Below, one piece after another: positions 8,186 to 16,208 of a stretch of DNA of 35,923 nt. A program made the translations under genes and the position numbers. This DNA is from Soonwooa sp023440705 (GTDB lineage Bacteria > Bacteroidota > Bacteroidia > Flavobacteriales > Weeksellaceae): the NCBI GenBank assembly GCA_023440705.1, contig JAEXRP010000040.1, positions 1 through 35,923 of the forward strand. Reading direction: 5' to 3'. The notes below the pieces were generated by a model. It was not told the origin of the DNA and made no database searches. It saw only the letters and a list, made by a program, of their open reading frames with translations. Within the stretch, counting starts at the first letter, position 1; the number at the start of each line of letters is the position of its first letter.

Positions 8186-9037
8186 TTACTTTGATTTTAA
8201 ATACTTTTTAAACATCGATTGCCAACGAAGTTGACGAATATACAAAACCTCATCACTAGTCAAAACCCGTTCTGACTTTTGTCTAAGATAAGATTTCATA
8301 CTTGTAAAAAACTCGGAAGGAGATTTCGATTTAATGGCAGATTTTGCTGAAGAAATAATAGCAAGAGGCATATCTAAGCCAATATTGTAAAAATATTCGC
8401 CAAGTTTTTCAGCTTTTTGCTTTTTGTATTTATAAGCCGTTGGACGAAGATGCTTGACCCACAAATCTTTGATTGTTGCTACTTCCCAACCTGCTTTTTG
8501 CGCCAACATGACATCGATATTGTCCCAACCCAAAACTGTGCGAAGTCCCTTCATTGCATCGAAACATTCTTTTCGATAAGCTTTAACAGGACCGCGAACA
8601 TGGTCTTTTGACGACAAATTTTCGAAAACCCAATCTCCTTTTTCATTTTGAATATAAACTAAACCGCTCAACATTCCCAATTTGGGATTTTGTTCGAAAC
8701 CATGATTAATTCTGAAAAGATAATCTTGTGGAAAAACAATATCCGCATCGTATTTACAAATAATATCTACATCGGATAAATCTTCGTATTGAAGACCTTT
8801 TTCGAAAGTTTGGACCACTTTTGCACCGGGTTGATGCTCGGATTTTTGAAGATTTTTAATCCAAAAATTAGGATGTTTTAATAAAAACTTTTCAACCAAT
8901 TCTTGAGTTAAATCTGTTGAGCCATCATTAACCACAACACAACGAAAATCCTGAAAACTCTGCTGAGCCAATGACTCCAAACATTGCAAAATACAAGCTT
9001 CCTCGTTGTGCGCGGGAATAATGATAAGAAATTTCAA
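8186..9037 (-). CDS. Glycosyltransferase family 2
   Basis: This 283-residue GT-A enzyme has the N-terminal nucleotide-sugar fold IIPAHNEEACILQCLESL (about 6-23), VVNDGSTD (about 35-42) and a DxD-type metal site in KYDADIVFPQDY (Asp 97 and 99). The acceptor region contains GLRTVLGWDNIDVMLAQKAGW, including the ED/WD-like W-D-N-I-D. It transfers a sugar from an activated donor to a lipid, glycan or protein acceptor at the cytosolic face; there is no membrane helix. The gene lies between the methyltransferase (11-base gap) and the GT-B-like gene (1-base gap). Its product probably acts in the same short pathway. The missing C-terminal membrane anchor separates it from polyprenyl-phosphate GT2 enzymes. 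Confidence 0.88.
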   Translation of the reverse strand: MKFLIIIPAHNEEACILQCLESLAQQSFQDFRCVVVNDGSTDLTQELVEKFLLKHPNFWIKNLQKSEHQPGAKVVQTFEKGLQYEDLSDVDIICKYDADIVFPQDYLFRINHGFEQNPKLGMLSGLVYIQNEKGDWVFENLSSKDHVRGPVKAYRKECFDAMKGLRTVLGWDNIDVMLAQKAGWEVATIKDLWVKHLRPTAYKYKKQKAEKLGEYFYNIGLDMPLAIISSAKSAIKSKSPSEFFTSMKSYLRQKSERVLTSDEVLYIRQLRWQSMFKKYLKSK

Positions 9038-9048
9038 AATTTATTTTA

Positions 9049-9849
9049 TTAAAATGAATTCTGTTTAATCGTAATTTTAAACAATGATTCTGGCGTTTTT
9101 GGACTTTCAAAAGTTTTGGTTTTAAAATTTCCTTTTACAAAAACTGCACACATTGTATTTTCGACATGGTAAAGATGTTGATGAAGTTCTGCAGGCAAGG
9201 CATCTAAAATCGCTTTGAAAACTTCATATCTAACTTTCTCCGGATTGTAAGCGTAATCGTGCCAAACAACAATCGTATTCTCGTGTATTAGATTCTCAAA
9301 AACCTTTTCTGTATCGTGTTTTACCATTTCGTAAGAATGATCGCCATCGATAAAAATAAGGTCAAATTTTTGATTCAAAGACTTAAAATCAAAAGTCTTG
9401 GTATTTGATTCAAGATGTTTAATATTTGGATTCTTTTTCGACAAAACGCCATGCAATTCTGCATATTTAGGATTCCAACCTAAATCCATCATTTCCTTTT
9501 TCGAAAGGTTAAGCGTATAGCAATTGTCTATGTTTTTGGCAACATTCCAAACACTTTCGCCACGCCAAGTTCCGATCTCAAAATAGTTTTTCTTATTTTG
9601 AGACAAAGACTTAAGAAGTGCAATATCTGTTGGTAAAGAGCCTCCATCTAGCACAAACAAATCAACATCCGCATCCAAAGGAACGCCCAACAATTCGTCA
9701 AAAGACAATAGTGGCAATGTCTTTAGGTTAGGATATTTTTGAAAATGTTCTTGTTCGCGAACAGAGTTCTCATCTAGTACAAGATTGAGCAAACTCGGTT
9801 CACTAATAATATTTTGAGTAGCTTTTACTAACTTTTTAAGTTTAGACAT
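9049..9849 (-). CDS. Class I SAM-dependent methyltransferase
   Basis: This 266-residue protein has a Rossmann methyltransferase core: motif I FEIGTWRGESV (about 90-100), an acidic second strand region, and FDLIFIDGDHSYEMVKHD (about 162-179). That last pattern is typical of the Methyltransf_24 group and of methyltransferases in surface polysaccharide clusters. It then has IVVWHDYAYNPEKVRYEVF. The substrate is not evident; a sugar O-methylation is the natural inference from the two glycosyltransferases downstream. The ATG overlaps the aspartase stop codon in the sequence TAATG, so translation is probably coupled to aspA. Nothing in the N-terminal 60 residues looks like an export signal. There is no sign of truncation. 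Confidence 0.8.
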   Translation of the reverse strand: MSKLKKLVKATQNIISEPSLLNLVLDENSVREQEHFQKYPNLKTLPLLSFDELLGVPLDADVDLFVLDGGSLPTDIALLKSLSQNKKNYFEIGTWRGESVWNVAKNIDNCYTLNLSKKEMMDLGWNPKYAELHGVLSKKNPNIKHLESNTKTFDFKSLNQKFDLIFIDGDHSYEMVKHDTEKVFENLIHENTIVVWHDYAYNPEKVRYEVFKAILDALPAELHQHLYHVENTMCAVFVKGNFKTKTFESPKTPESLFKITIKQNSF

Positions 9850-11252
9850 TATAATAAATTATGAGGCGTCAACATATTGGCAGGATCAAGAATAGCATCT
9901 AGTTTTTCTTGTGTTAAAATCTGATGCTCTAGCACCAAATCGTAAACGCTTTTACCTGTTTCTAAAGCTTCTTGAGCAATTTTAGTTGAATTTTTGTAGC
10001 CAATATACGGATTTAAAGCTGTAACAATACCAATACTGTTTTTAACCATATTAAGACAAACCTCTTTATTAGCAGTAATGCCAACAATACATTTCTCACG
10101 AAGCGTATCTAAAGCGTTACTCATAAAGTTGTTGCTTTCCATAATCGCATGGCAAAGCACAGGCTCCATCACGTTAAGTTGCAACTGTCCAGCTTCTGCT
10201 GCAAATGTTACTGTTAAATCGTTACCGATAACTTTATAACAAACCTGGTTAACAACCTCTGGAATTACTGGATTAACCTTACCTGGCATAATTGAAGATC
10301 CGGGTTGCATTGGTGGCAAATTAATCTCAAAAAATCCTGCTCTAGGCCCCGATGCTAACAAACGAAGATCGTTACAGATTTTCGACATCTTAACTGCTAG
10401 ACGCTTCATCGCCGAAGAATAAATAACGTAAGATCCTGTATCAGGCGTAGCTTCCACCAAGTTAGGCGCCGTTACCATCGGCATTCCTGTAATTTCGGCT
10501 AAGTTAAGAGCACAACGTTTTGCATACATTGGTGGCGCATTAAGTCCTGTACCAATCGCGGTTGCACCCATATTAATCTCAACAAAAAGAAGTGCGTTAT
10601 TATTTAGTTTAGAAATATCTTCTTCAAGATTGGCTGCATAAGCTTCAAACTCCTGTCCCAAAGTCATCGGAACAGCATCTTGAAGTTGCGTTCTTCCCAT
10701 TTTGATAACATCATTAAACTCTACACCTTTTGCGCGGAATGCATCAATCGTTTTAATTAATTTTTGAACTAAAATCGCATTCATGTTATATAAAGCGATC
10801 TTAATAGCTGTAGGATATGCGTCGTTAGTAGATTGTGATAAATTGATATGATCATTTGGCGAACAGAATTGATAATCACCACGTGCTTTTCCCATCATTT
10901 CTAAAACACGGTTAGCGATAACTTCGTTAGCATTCATGTTAACAGATGTACCTGCGCCACCTTGGATCATATCGATTGGGAATTGATCATCAAATTTACC
11001 TTCAACAACCTCATCACATGCTTTAACAATATATTGATAAAGTTCTTCATCAAGCAAACCTAGCTCATAATTGGTTCTAGCAGCACCTTTTTTAACATAA
11101 CCTAAAGCTTTAATAAACTCAGGAAATTGCGACAAGGTCTGTCCAGAAATTTTAAAATTATTAATAGCTCTTTGGGTTTGCACACCATAATAAGCCTGGG
11201 CTGTGACTTGTAATTCTCCTAATAAATCACTTTCTATTCTATAGTCTGTCAT
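9849..11252 (-). CDS. aspA: Aspartate ammonia-lyase (aspartase)
   Basis: This 467-residue enzyme of the aspartase/fumarase superfamily converts L-aspartate to fumarate and ammonia in the cytosol. The three conserved regions are visible: GTSVNMNANEVIANR (101-115), the STNDAYPTA region (141-149), and the flexible signature loop GSSIMPGKVNP (318-328) with its catalytic serine. The residues after the loop, VIPEVVNQV, are those of aspartase rather than class II fumarase, which has T-Q-C-E there. The N-terminus YRIESDLLGELQVTAQAYYG is also aspartase-like. Length matches E. coli AspA (478). The gene heads an operon with a methyltransferase and two glycosyltransferases. The hairpin at 11396-11425 lies upstream and insulates it. 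Confidence 0.93.
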   Translation of the reverse strand: MTDYRIESDLLGELQVTAQAYYGVQTQRAINNFKISGQTLSQFPEFIKALGYVKKGAARTNYELGLLDEELYQYIVKACDEVVEGKFDDQFPIDMIQGGAGTSVNMNANEVIANRVLEMMGKARGDYQFCSPNDHINLSQSTNDAYPTAIKIALYNMNAILVQKLIKTIDAFRAKGVEFNDVIKMGRTQLQDAVPMTLGQEFEAYAANLEEDISKLNNNALLFVEINMGATAIGTGLNAPPMYAKRCALNLAEITGMPMVTAPNLVEATPDTGSYVIYSSAMKRLAVKMSKICNDLRLLASGPRAGFFEINLPPMQPGSSIMPGKVNPVIPEVVNQVCYKVIGNDLTVTFAAEAGQLQLNVMEPVLCHAIMESNNFMSNALDTLREKCIVGITANKEVCLNMVKNSIGIVTALNPYIGYKNSTKIAQEALETGKSVYDLVLEHQILTQEKLDAILDPANMLTPHNLL

Positions 11253-11395
11253 ACGATCAAATTAAAGTGGAAAGTTAAAATATTTTTGAAGAAGGGGAAA
11301 ATTTTAAACTTTCTTTTTGTAGTTTTTTTTTGAACGAAATTTTAAAGAGAAATGAACAAAAATTAAAAGCATGCCTGTGGATAAATATCGGAAAC

Positions 11396-11425
11396 AAAAA
11401 AAACGAACTTCGGTTCGTTTTTTTT
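11396..11425. terminator. Strong bidirectional intrinsic terminator
   Basis: A8-CGAAC-TTCG-GTTCG-T8 forms a perfect stem with a stable TTCG tetraloop and a T8 tail on both strands. On the minus strand it lies just past the stop of the lysS remnant (11446), so it is probably the original lysS terminator. It now only insulates aspA. Confidence 0.9.
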
Positions 11426-11445
11426 AATATATCATTAGGATTCTG

Positions 11446-11670
11446 TTATGCCAATTTCATCAACAAAACATCATCTATTTTTTCCACTTTTACTAAATTA
11501 TTTTTGGTTAAAGTTTTAGACGCTTTGTCCCATTTTTTTCTTGAGAATTTGGTTTGCTCTTTTACGTCATTCAAAGGCATTTGCTCGCCAGATTTTAGAA
11601 TTTCTAAAATCAATTTTTCAGCCTCCTAATTCAATTGTTGGCGCTACTTTTTCTCTAGCTTCATCTGTGG
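11446..11670 (-). pseudogene. Degenerate duplicate of the lysS 3' end
   Basis: By eye, about 215 bases match the last 75 codons of lysS (13036-13260) at close to 90% identity, with the same orientation and its own stop at 11446-11448. Compared with the intact gene it carries a two-base loss near 11625 and a two-base gain near 11656, so the middle is out of frame. Homology begins near the lysS codons MKPEKV and fades out at about 11670, where it abuts an unrelated reading frame on the plus strand. It has no start codon or promoter of its own and covers only the C-terminal extension of LysRS. I infer that it is the displaced original end of lysS, left behind when the segment 11670-13036 was inserted or rearranged. 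Confidence 0.88.
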
Positions 11671-11823
11671 ACAGAAAATCATCTTTCACTTTTTGATGAA
11701 CACGCTGCCGAAAAAACAATTACCGCTTTAGGTTTAGCGCTGTTGATTGATTGTGTTTTTATTCTTCCGTTTTTGTTTTATTTGATGTATTCTTTTAGTT
11801 TTAAAAGGGAAAATGAGGAATAA
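11668..11823 (+). pseudogene. 3' remnant of an unidentified membrane-protein gene
   Basis: On the plus strand a frame open from 11659 to a stop at 11821-11823 encodes W-T-E-N-H-L-S-L-F-D-E-H-A-A-E-K-T, then one hydrophobic helix (ALGLALLIDCVFILPFLFYL), then a positively charged tail (FSFKREN). It has no plausible start and is cut by the lysS remnant at its left end. It is followed at once by a hairpin terminator, so it reads as the real C-terminus of a lost gene. The A-S-x-x-K-T-then-helix pattern recalls the last membrane helix of cytochrome bd oxidase subunit II, but this is a weak resemblance, not an identification. Confidence 0.5.
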
Positions 11824-11824
11824 A

Positions 11825-11848
11825 AAAACCTGCAAAATTGCAGGTTTT
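11825..11848. terminator. Bidirectional intrinsic terminator
   Basis: AAAACCTGCAA and TTGCAGGTTTT (11 bp) close a two-base loop between the converging membrane-protein remnant and the secreted unknown at 11868. A-tracts and T-tracts flank it on both sides. Confidence 0.8.
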
Positions 11849-11867
11849 GTATTTGAATTATTTTAAT

Positions 11868-13025
11868 TTATTTGGAAAGATTCTTTAAATTAAAAGTTTT
11901 CTTAAGCATATAATTCACATTATATCCATTCTTATTTTTAAAATAGGTTCTTACTTCCATTTTTTCAGGATAAATAAGAAATTCCATTTTTTTTAGACTA
12001 GTTTTTTCAACAGGAATTTCACCTGTTACTTTTTTACCTTTTAACACATCATTATACTCACTTACAAAACTAAAATTGTTAGATAAAGTTTGATTATATG
12101 GAGTTACATTTACTATTAAAATATATGTCTTTTTCTCAAAATCATATGTGAGTTGATGCTCAATTTCATTAATGAAAAAAGAAATTTCTGAATTTTTATC
12201 CTCGCTTTTAAAATCAGATTTTGGAAGAGTCAATTTCAGTTCTTTCTGTTCGAAAGTAATAATTCCTTTAGGCAAAAGAAAATTATCTGTAATATTTTCA
12301 AGAGTTGAATTATTTAGATTTCTATAAAAATTATTGATGTTATTACGAGTTTTCACTTCATCTTTATCCAAAAGATAAGTTTTATAAGCAGCATAACCAC
12401 AATCCGATTTCGGCATTTGTTGATTAATTTCTTTACATATTTCTTTTAGAGTTGTGGCATCACTCAAGTTTTGTCCAATATTAATTTTATTAACTTTATT
12501 GATATCTTTTACAAAGCGTTGCAAACCTGTTTCATCAGAATTTTTTGTATCCCAAGAATTATTATTAATAAAATTTGCCAAAAGTTGCTCAGCCGTGAGA
12601 TTGAGGTAATATTTGTAATAAAAAAAATTGGTAGTATTATCAAGCGGATTATATTTACTAAAATCTACAATATCTTTTGCTTTCCAAGTATCAGTTGAAA
12701 TAATGGGAATTATAGAAAGTGATGCACCCATCATTTTATCTGTATTGGTTCCTTCAATGATAAATCCTGTATTTAAAAAATCAAAATTTCTTTTAAATAT
12801 GATATCTAATGATTTAAAATCTCCTCCTTTTCCACTTGAAAATTGCAAACTTTGAAAAAAAATATCATCTGCATATTTTCTCATTTCTTTTACGAAAGGA
12901 TTATACTGTGACGGCAATGCCTTATAACTTGCTTCGTCCATAAAAAAAGCATTAATCCTTTGTCTAAATTGTCCAAAACAATTTAGCATAAGAAGAATAA
13001 AAAAGAACGAGATGTTTTTTTTCAT
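11868..13025 (-). CDS. Secreted protein of unknown function downstream of lysS
   Basis: I do not recognise this 385-residue protein. Residues 1-18 are a signal peptide (MKKNISFFFILLMLNCFGQ). Cys 16 is followed by F-G-Q, so it could be a weak lipobox, but cleavage after GQ as in other Flavobacteriia proteins is as likely. The mature protein is rich in Asn, Lys and Ile and has no repeats or further membrane helices. The middle contains LQRFVKDINKVNKINIG and LKEICKEINQQMPKSDCGYA (two cysteines, about 202 and 212). The C-terminal 120 residues look like beta-strands with a chaperone- or barrel-like alternation. The gene starts ten bases after lysS and so is probably read with it. It sits exactly between the intact lysS 3' end and the degenerate second copy, marking it as probable inserted material. 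Confidence 0.7.
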   Translation of the reverse strand: MKKNISFFFILLMLNCFGQFRQRINAFFMDEASYKALPSQYNPFVKEMRKYADDIFFQSLQFSSGKGGDFKSLDIIFKRNFDFLNTGFIIEGTNTDKMMGASLSIIPIISTDTWKAKDIVDFSKYNPLDNTTNFFYYKYYLNLTAEQLLANFINNNSWDTKNSDETGLQRFVKDINKVNKINIGQNLSDATTLKEICKEINQQMPKSDCGYAAYKTYLLDKDEVKTRNNINNFYRNLNNSTLENITDNFLLPKGIITFEQKELKLTLPKSDFKSEDKNSEISFFINEIEHQLTYDFEKKTYILIVNVTPYNQTLSNNFSFVSEYNDVLKGKKVTGEIPVEKTSLKKMEFLIYPEKMEVRTYFKNKNGYNVNYMLKKTFNLKNLSK

Positions 13026-13035
13026 ACCAAAATGT

Positions 13036-14730
13036 TTACACCAATTTCATCAACAAAACATCATCTATTTTCTCCACTTTTACCAAGTTGTTTTTAGTTA
13101 AAGTTTTAGAAGCTTTGTCCCATTTTTTTCCTGAGAATTTTGTTTGTTCTTTAACATCATTCAAAGGCATTTGCTCACCTGATTTTAGGATTTCGAGAAT
13201 TAACTTTTCATCTTCTCCTAATTCGATTGTTGGCGCTACTTTTTCTGGCTTCATTTGAGGGAAGAACAATACTTCTTGGATTGATGGATTGTTCGTTAAG
13301 AACATAATCAATCGATCCATCCCAATTCCCAAACCTGAAGTTGGTGGCATACCATACTCTAAAGCTCTTAGAAAATCTTGGTCGATAAACATCGCTTCAT
13401 CATCTCCTCTTTCAGATAACGCCATTTGCGCTTCAAAACGCTCTCTCTGATCGATTGGATCGTTCAACTCAGAATAAGCATTCGCTATTTCTTTTCCACA
13501 AACCATCAATTCAAAACGCTCTGTAAGACCTTCCTTGCTTCTATGCTTTTTTGTCAACGGCGACATTTCCACAGGATAATCTGTAATGAAAGTCGGCTGA
13601 ATGAAGTTTCCTTCGCATTTTTCACCGAAAATTTCATCGATTAATTTTCCTTTACCCATCGTTTCGTTTACTTCAATTCCGATAGATTTAGCAAATTCGA
13701 AAAGTTCTTGTTCAGATTTTCCAGTGATGTCGAAACCAGTATATTTTTCAATTGCTTCTTGCATAGAAACTCTTGGATAAGGCGCTTTCCAGCTAATTTG
13801 ATGTTCACCAAAAGTAGATTCTGCAGTTCCGTTAACTTGCGTTGCACAGAATTCTAGTAATTTCTCTGTGAAATCCATCATCCAGTTGTAATCTTTGTAC
13901 GCAACATAGATTTCCATTGCGGTGAATTCTGGATTGTGAGTTCTGTCCATTCCTTCGTTACGGAAGTTTTTCGAGAATTCATAAACACCATCAAAACCGC
14001 CAACGATCAATCTTTTCAGATACAATTCGTTTGCGATTCTTAAATACAAAGGAATATCTAATGCATTGTGATGCGTGATAAACGGCTTTGCAGCTGCACC
14101 ACCTGGAATCGATTGTAAAATTGGCGTTTCAACCTCAAAATATCCTGCATCATTGAAAAAATTACGCATCGCCGTGAACAATTTTGTTCTCTTCACGAAA
14201 ATTTCTTTCACATGAGGATTCACTACTAAATCTGCGTAACGTTGTCGGTAGCGCATTTCTGGATCGGTAAAACCGTCATGAACATTACCATCAGCATCCA
14301 CTTTTGGCAATGGTAAAGGACGAAGCGACTTTGTTAAAAGAATAAAACTCTTAACATTAACGGTCATTTCGCCAACTTGAGTTTTAAACAAATCGCCTTC
14401 GATACCGATGATATCACCGATGTCTAAAAGTTTTTTGTAAACTTCGTTGTATAAATCTTTATCTTCTCCCGGACAGATTTCGTCACGGTTAAAATACACT
14501 TGGATACGCCCTTTAGAATCTTGAAGTTCCGCAAAAGATGCCTTCCCTTGGATTCTTCTGGACATTAATCTACCTGCAATCTTCACCTGTTTACCTTCTG
14601 CAAAATCCTGTTTTATAGATTCTGTAGTATCAGTAATTGTGTATTCTTCCGCTGGGAATGCATTGATCCCCATTTTGCCGAGCTCTTCTAACTTTTGTCG
14701 GCGGATAATTTCCTGTTCAGATAATTGCAT
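13036..14730 (-). CDS. lysS: Lysyl-tRNA synthetase, class II
   Basis: This 564-residue enzyme charges tRNA-Lys in the cytosol. The N-terminal anticodon-binding OB fold is seen in VKIAGRLMSRRIQGKASFAEL. Class II motif 2 is in FRNEGMDRTHNPEFTAMEIY (about 255-275) and motif 3 in GLGIGMDRLIMFLTN (about 465-480). After the catalytic domain come about 65 extra residues (EDEKLILEILKSGEQMPLND to the end) compared with E. coli LysS. The extra part looks like a small winged-helix domain and is usual in Bacteroidota. That extension is exactly what is duplicated at 11446-11670. A good promoter (TTG-N20-TAATTTTG) precedes the gene. The start at 14730 fits the promoter and the family alignment. The gene is intact. 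Confidence 0.96.
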   Translation of the reverse strand: MQLSEQEIIRRQKLEELGKMGINAFPAEEYTITDTTESIKQDFAEGKQVKIAGRLMSRRIQGKASFAELQDSKGRIQVYFNRDEICPGEDKDLYNEVYKKLLDIGDIIGIEGDLFKTQVGEMTVNVKSFILLTKSLRPLPLPKVDADGNVHDGFTDPEMRYRQRYADLVVNPHVKEIFVKRTKLFTAMRNFFNDAGYFEVETPILQSIPGGAAAKPFITHHNALDIPLYLRIANELYLKRLIVGGFDGVYEFSKNFRNEGMDRTHNPEFTAMEIYVAYKDYNWMMDFTEKLLEFCATQVNGTAESTFGEHQISWKAPYPRVSMQEAIEKYTGFDITGKSEQELFEFAKSIGIEVNETMGKGKLIDEIFGEKCEGNFIQPTFITDYPVEMSPLTKKHRSKEGLTERFELMVCGKEIANAYSELNDPIDQRERFEAQMALSERGDDEAMFIDQDFLRALEYGMPPTSGLGIGMDRLIMFLTNNPSIQEVLFFPQMKPEKVAPTIELGEDEKLILEILKSGEQMPLNDVKEQTKFSGKKWDKASKTLTKNNLVKVEKIDDVLLMKLV

Positions 14731-14751
14731 TGTCTTATTTTAAATAACGTG

Positions 14752-14782
14752 CAAAATTAGTGAATTTAGAATTGATGGTCAA
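14752..14782 (-). promoter_or_regulatory. Promoter of lysS
   Basis: On the minus strand a TTG -33 element (14780-14782) is separated by 20 bases from TAATTTTG (14752-14759), matching the Bacteroidota primary sigma consensus. The -7 box ends 21 bases before the lysS ATG. Confidence 0.7.
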
Positions 14783-14817
14783 TTGCTTTGCTGAGATTTT
14801 TTTTAAACTGAATTAAA

Positions 14818-15750
14818 TTAATTCGTCCAAAATTTCCTTTCGTTTTTCGAAATAAAAGTCCAAGCCAAAATCCGACTTACTTTTTGACCTTGCGCCATAT
14901 CGATAACTTTAACATCGATGGCGTTTATCTTTTTCAAATTTTCTAAAAGTTTCGGAAGATGTTCCTTTTTAGAAATCAAACATGTGAACCATAAAACTTG
15001 CTGCGAAAAAGTTTTACTTTCCGTGATCATTTTTGTGACAAAAGCCAGCTCGCCACCATCGCACCACAACTCGGATTGTTGTCCTCCAAAGTTGAAATTA
15101 ACTTTTGGAGTTTTGTTTTTATTAAGATTTTTAGTTTTTCGAGAATTACCTTTTATCGCTTCTTCTTCAGATTTATGAAACGGTGGATTACACATCGTCA
15201 GCGTAAATTTTTCTTCTACCTGAATTATATTTTTAAAAATGAAATTAGGATTCGTTTGCTTTTTTATTTGAACTAAATTGGAAAGTTCAGGATTAGCATT
15301 TAATATTTTTTGAGCATTTTCCAGCGAAGCTTCATTGATGTCAGTTCCCAAAACCTGCCATTGGTATGACTGACTTGCGATAATTGGATAGACCATATTA
15401 GCGCCAACGCCGATATCTATTAGTTTCACGCTTTTATCTTTTGGAATTTCACCAAAATATTCCGCTAACAAATCTGCTAAATAATGTACATAATCTGCTC
15501 GACCAGGAATCGGTGGACAAAGATTAGCGTCGGGAATATCCCAATCTTTAATATGATAAAACTTCTGAAGCAAAGCTTTGTTCAGAAGTTTCACCGCTTT
15601 CGAAATACTAAAATTAATGGTTTTTGCACCAAATTTATTTTCGAAAACATAATGTTTCAGCTCAGGAACTTCAATAATTAAATCATCAAAATCGTAAGCT
15701 TGTCGATGAAGATTTCTAGGATGAAGATTTGATTTTTCGTCAGACATCAA
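14818..15750 (-). CDS. rlmF: 23S rRNA (adenine-1618 N6)-methyltransferase RlmF
   Basis: This 310-residue enzyme methylates N6 of A1618 in 23S rRNA using SAM. The N-terminal block HPRNLHRQAYDFDDLI (10-25) is the family start. Then come CPPIPGRADYVHYLADLL (78-95), SAM motif I DIGVGAN (112-118) and the N6-adenine catalytic motif NPPFH (188-192). The family-specific GGQQSELWCDGGELAFV segment follows near residue 225. Length matches E. coli RlmF (308). The start codon is two bases from the cytochrome c stop, so the two are read together, apparently by convenience. The annotated start MMSDEK could be the second methionine with no effect on function. Confidence 0.95.
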   Translation of the reverse strand: MMSDEKSNLHPRNLHRQAYDFDDLIIEVPELKHYVFENKFGAKTINFSISKAVKLLNKALLQKFYHIKDWDIPDANLCPPIPGRADYVHYLADLLAEYFGEIPKDKSVKLIDIGVGANMVYPIIASQSYQWQVLGTDINEASLENAQKILNANPELSNLVQIKKQTNPNFIFKNIIQVEEKFTLTMCNPPFHKSEEEAIKGNSRKTKNLNKNKTPKVNFNFGGQQSELWCDGGELAFVTKMITESKTFSQQVLWFTCLISKKEHLPKLLENLKKINAIDVKVIDMAQGQKVSRILAWTFISKNERKFWTN

Positions 15751-15751
15751 A

Positions 15752-16141
15752 CTATTTCTTCAAGCTTAAAACATAAGACGCCATCAACTTTGCATTCTCT
15801 TTGCTAAGTCCAGGATGCGCAGCCATTGGGACATTTCCCCAAACACCAGAACTTCCTTGGATGATTTTTTCGGCAAGCGCGTCAATATTTTCGGGTGTAT
15901 TTTCGTATTTCGCAGCCACTTCTTCATAAGCTGGGCCAATCATTTTTTCGTTAACTTTATGACACGCCAAACAATCTGCACCTTCAACTAAGGATTTCCC
16001 TTCTTCCAAAGGTGTCAGTTTTGCTTCTTCTTGTTTAGGTTCTTCGATAAGTGTTGTTGACTCTTTAGGATCTGTTGCTTCAGCTTTCTTTGAACAAGAA
16101 AAAGTTAGCAAACCAACTGCTACTAAAAGGATTTTTCTCAT
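15752..16141 (-). CDS. Lipoprotein monohaem cytochrome c
   Basis: From the ATG at 16141 this is a 129-residue precursor; an ATG six codons earlier (16159) exists, but MRKILLVAVGLLTFSCSKK is a proper lipoprotein signal with Cys 16. After an acidic linker (about 20-45) the domain has one haem-binding CLACH (57-61), the KMIGPAYEEVAAKY stretch and a GNVPMAAHPGL segment whose Met is the likely axial ligand, ending YVLSLK. This is a class I cytochrome c of the c551/c552 type, held at the periplasmic face of a membrane and carrying electrons in respiration. It is read with rlmF downstream. No oxidase genes are adjacent. A strong hairpin terminator lies in its upstream region (16190-16208). Confidence 0.88.
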   Translation of the reverse strand: MRKILLVAVGLLTFSCSKKAEATDPKESTTLIEEPKQEEAKLTPLEEGKSLVEGADCLACHKVNEKMIGPAYEEVAAKYENTPENIDALAEKIIQGSSGVWGNVPMAAHPGLSKENAKLMASYVLSLKK

Positions 16142-16189
16142 AATCTTACTTTTCAACAAATTTAATCAAAGTATATTGAACAAAAAAAA

Positions 16190-16208
16190 AGAATGTCAAT
16201 GACATTCT
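16190..16208 (-). terminator. Orphan intrinsic terminator upstream of the cytochrome c gene
   Basis: On the minus strand AGAATGTC-ATT-GACATTCT (8-bp perfect stem) is followed by nine T residues. No gene on the minus strand ends here: the next gene to the right, dusB, points the other way. It must end an unannotated short transcript from 16209-16420 or act as an attenuator in the cytochrome leader. Confidence 0.7.

Noticed and set aside
9849..11252. Class II fumarase as identity of the lyase
   Set aside because: The residues after the signature loop (VIPEVVNQV) and the N-terminus match aspartase, not fumarase.
11330..11629. A 99-codon open frame on the plus strand
   Set aside because: It runs antisense across the terminator and the lysS remnant, so its openness reflects the former lysS frame on the other strand.
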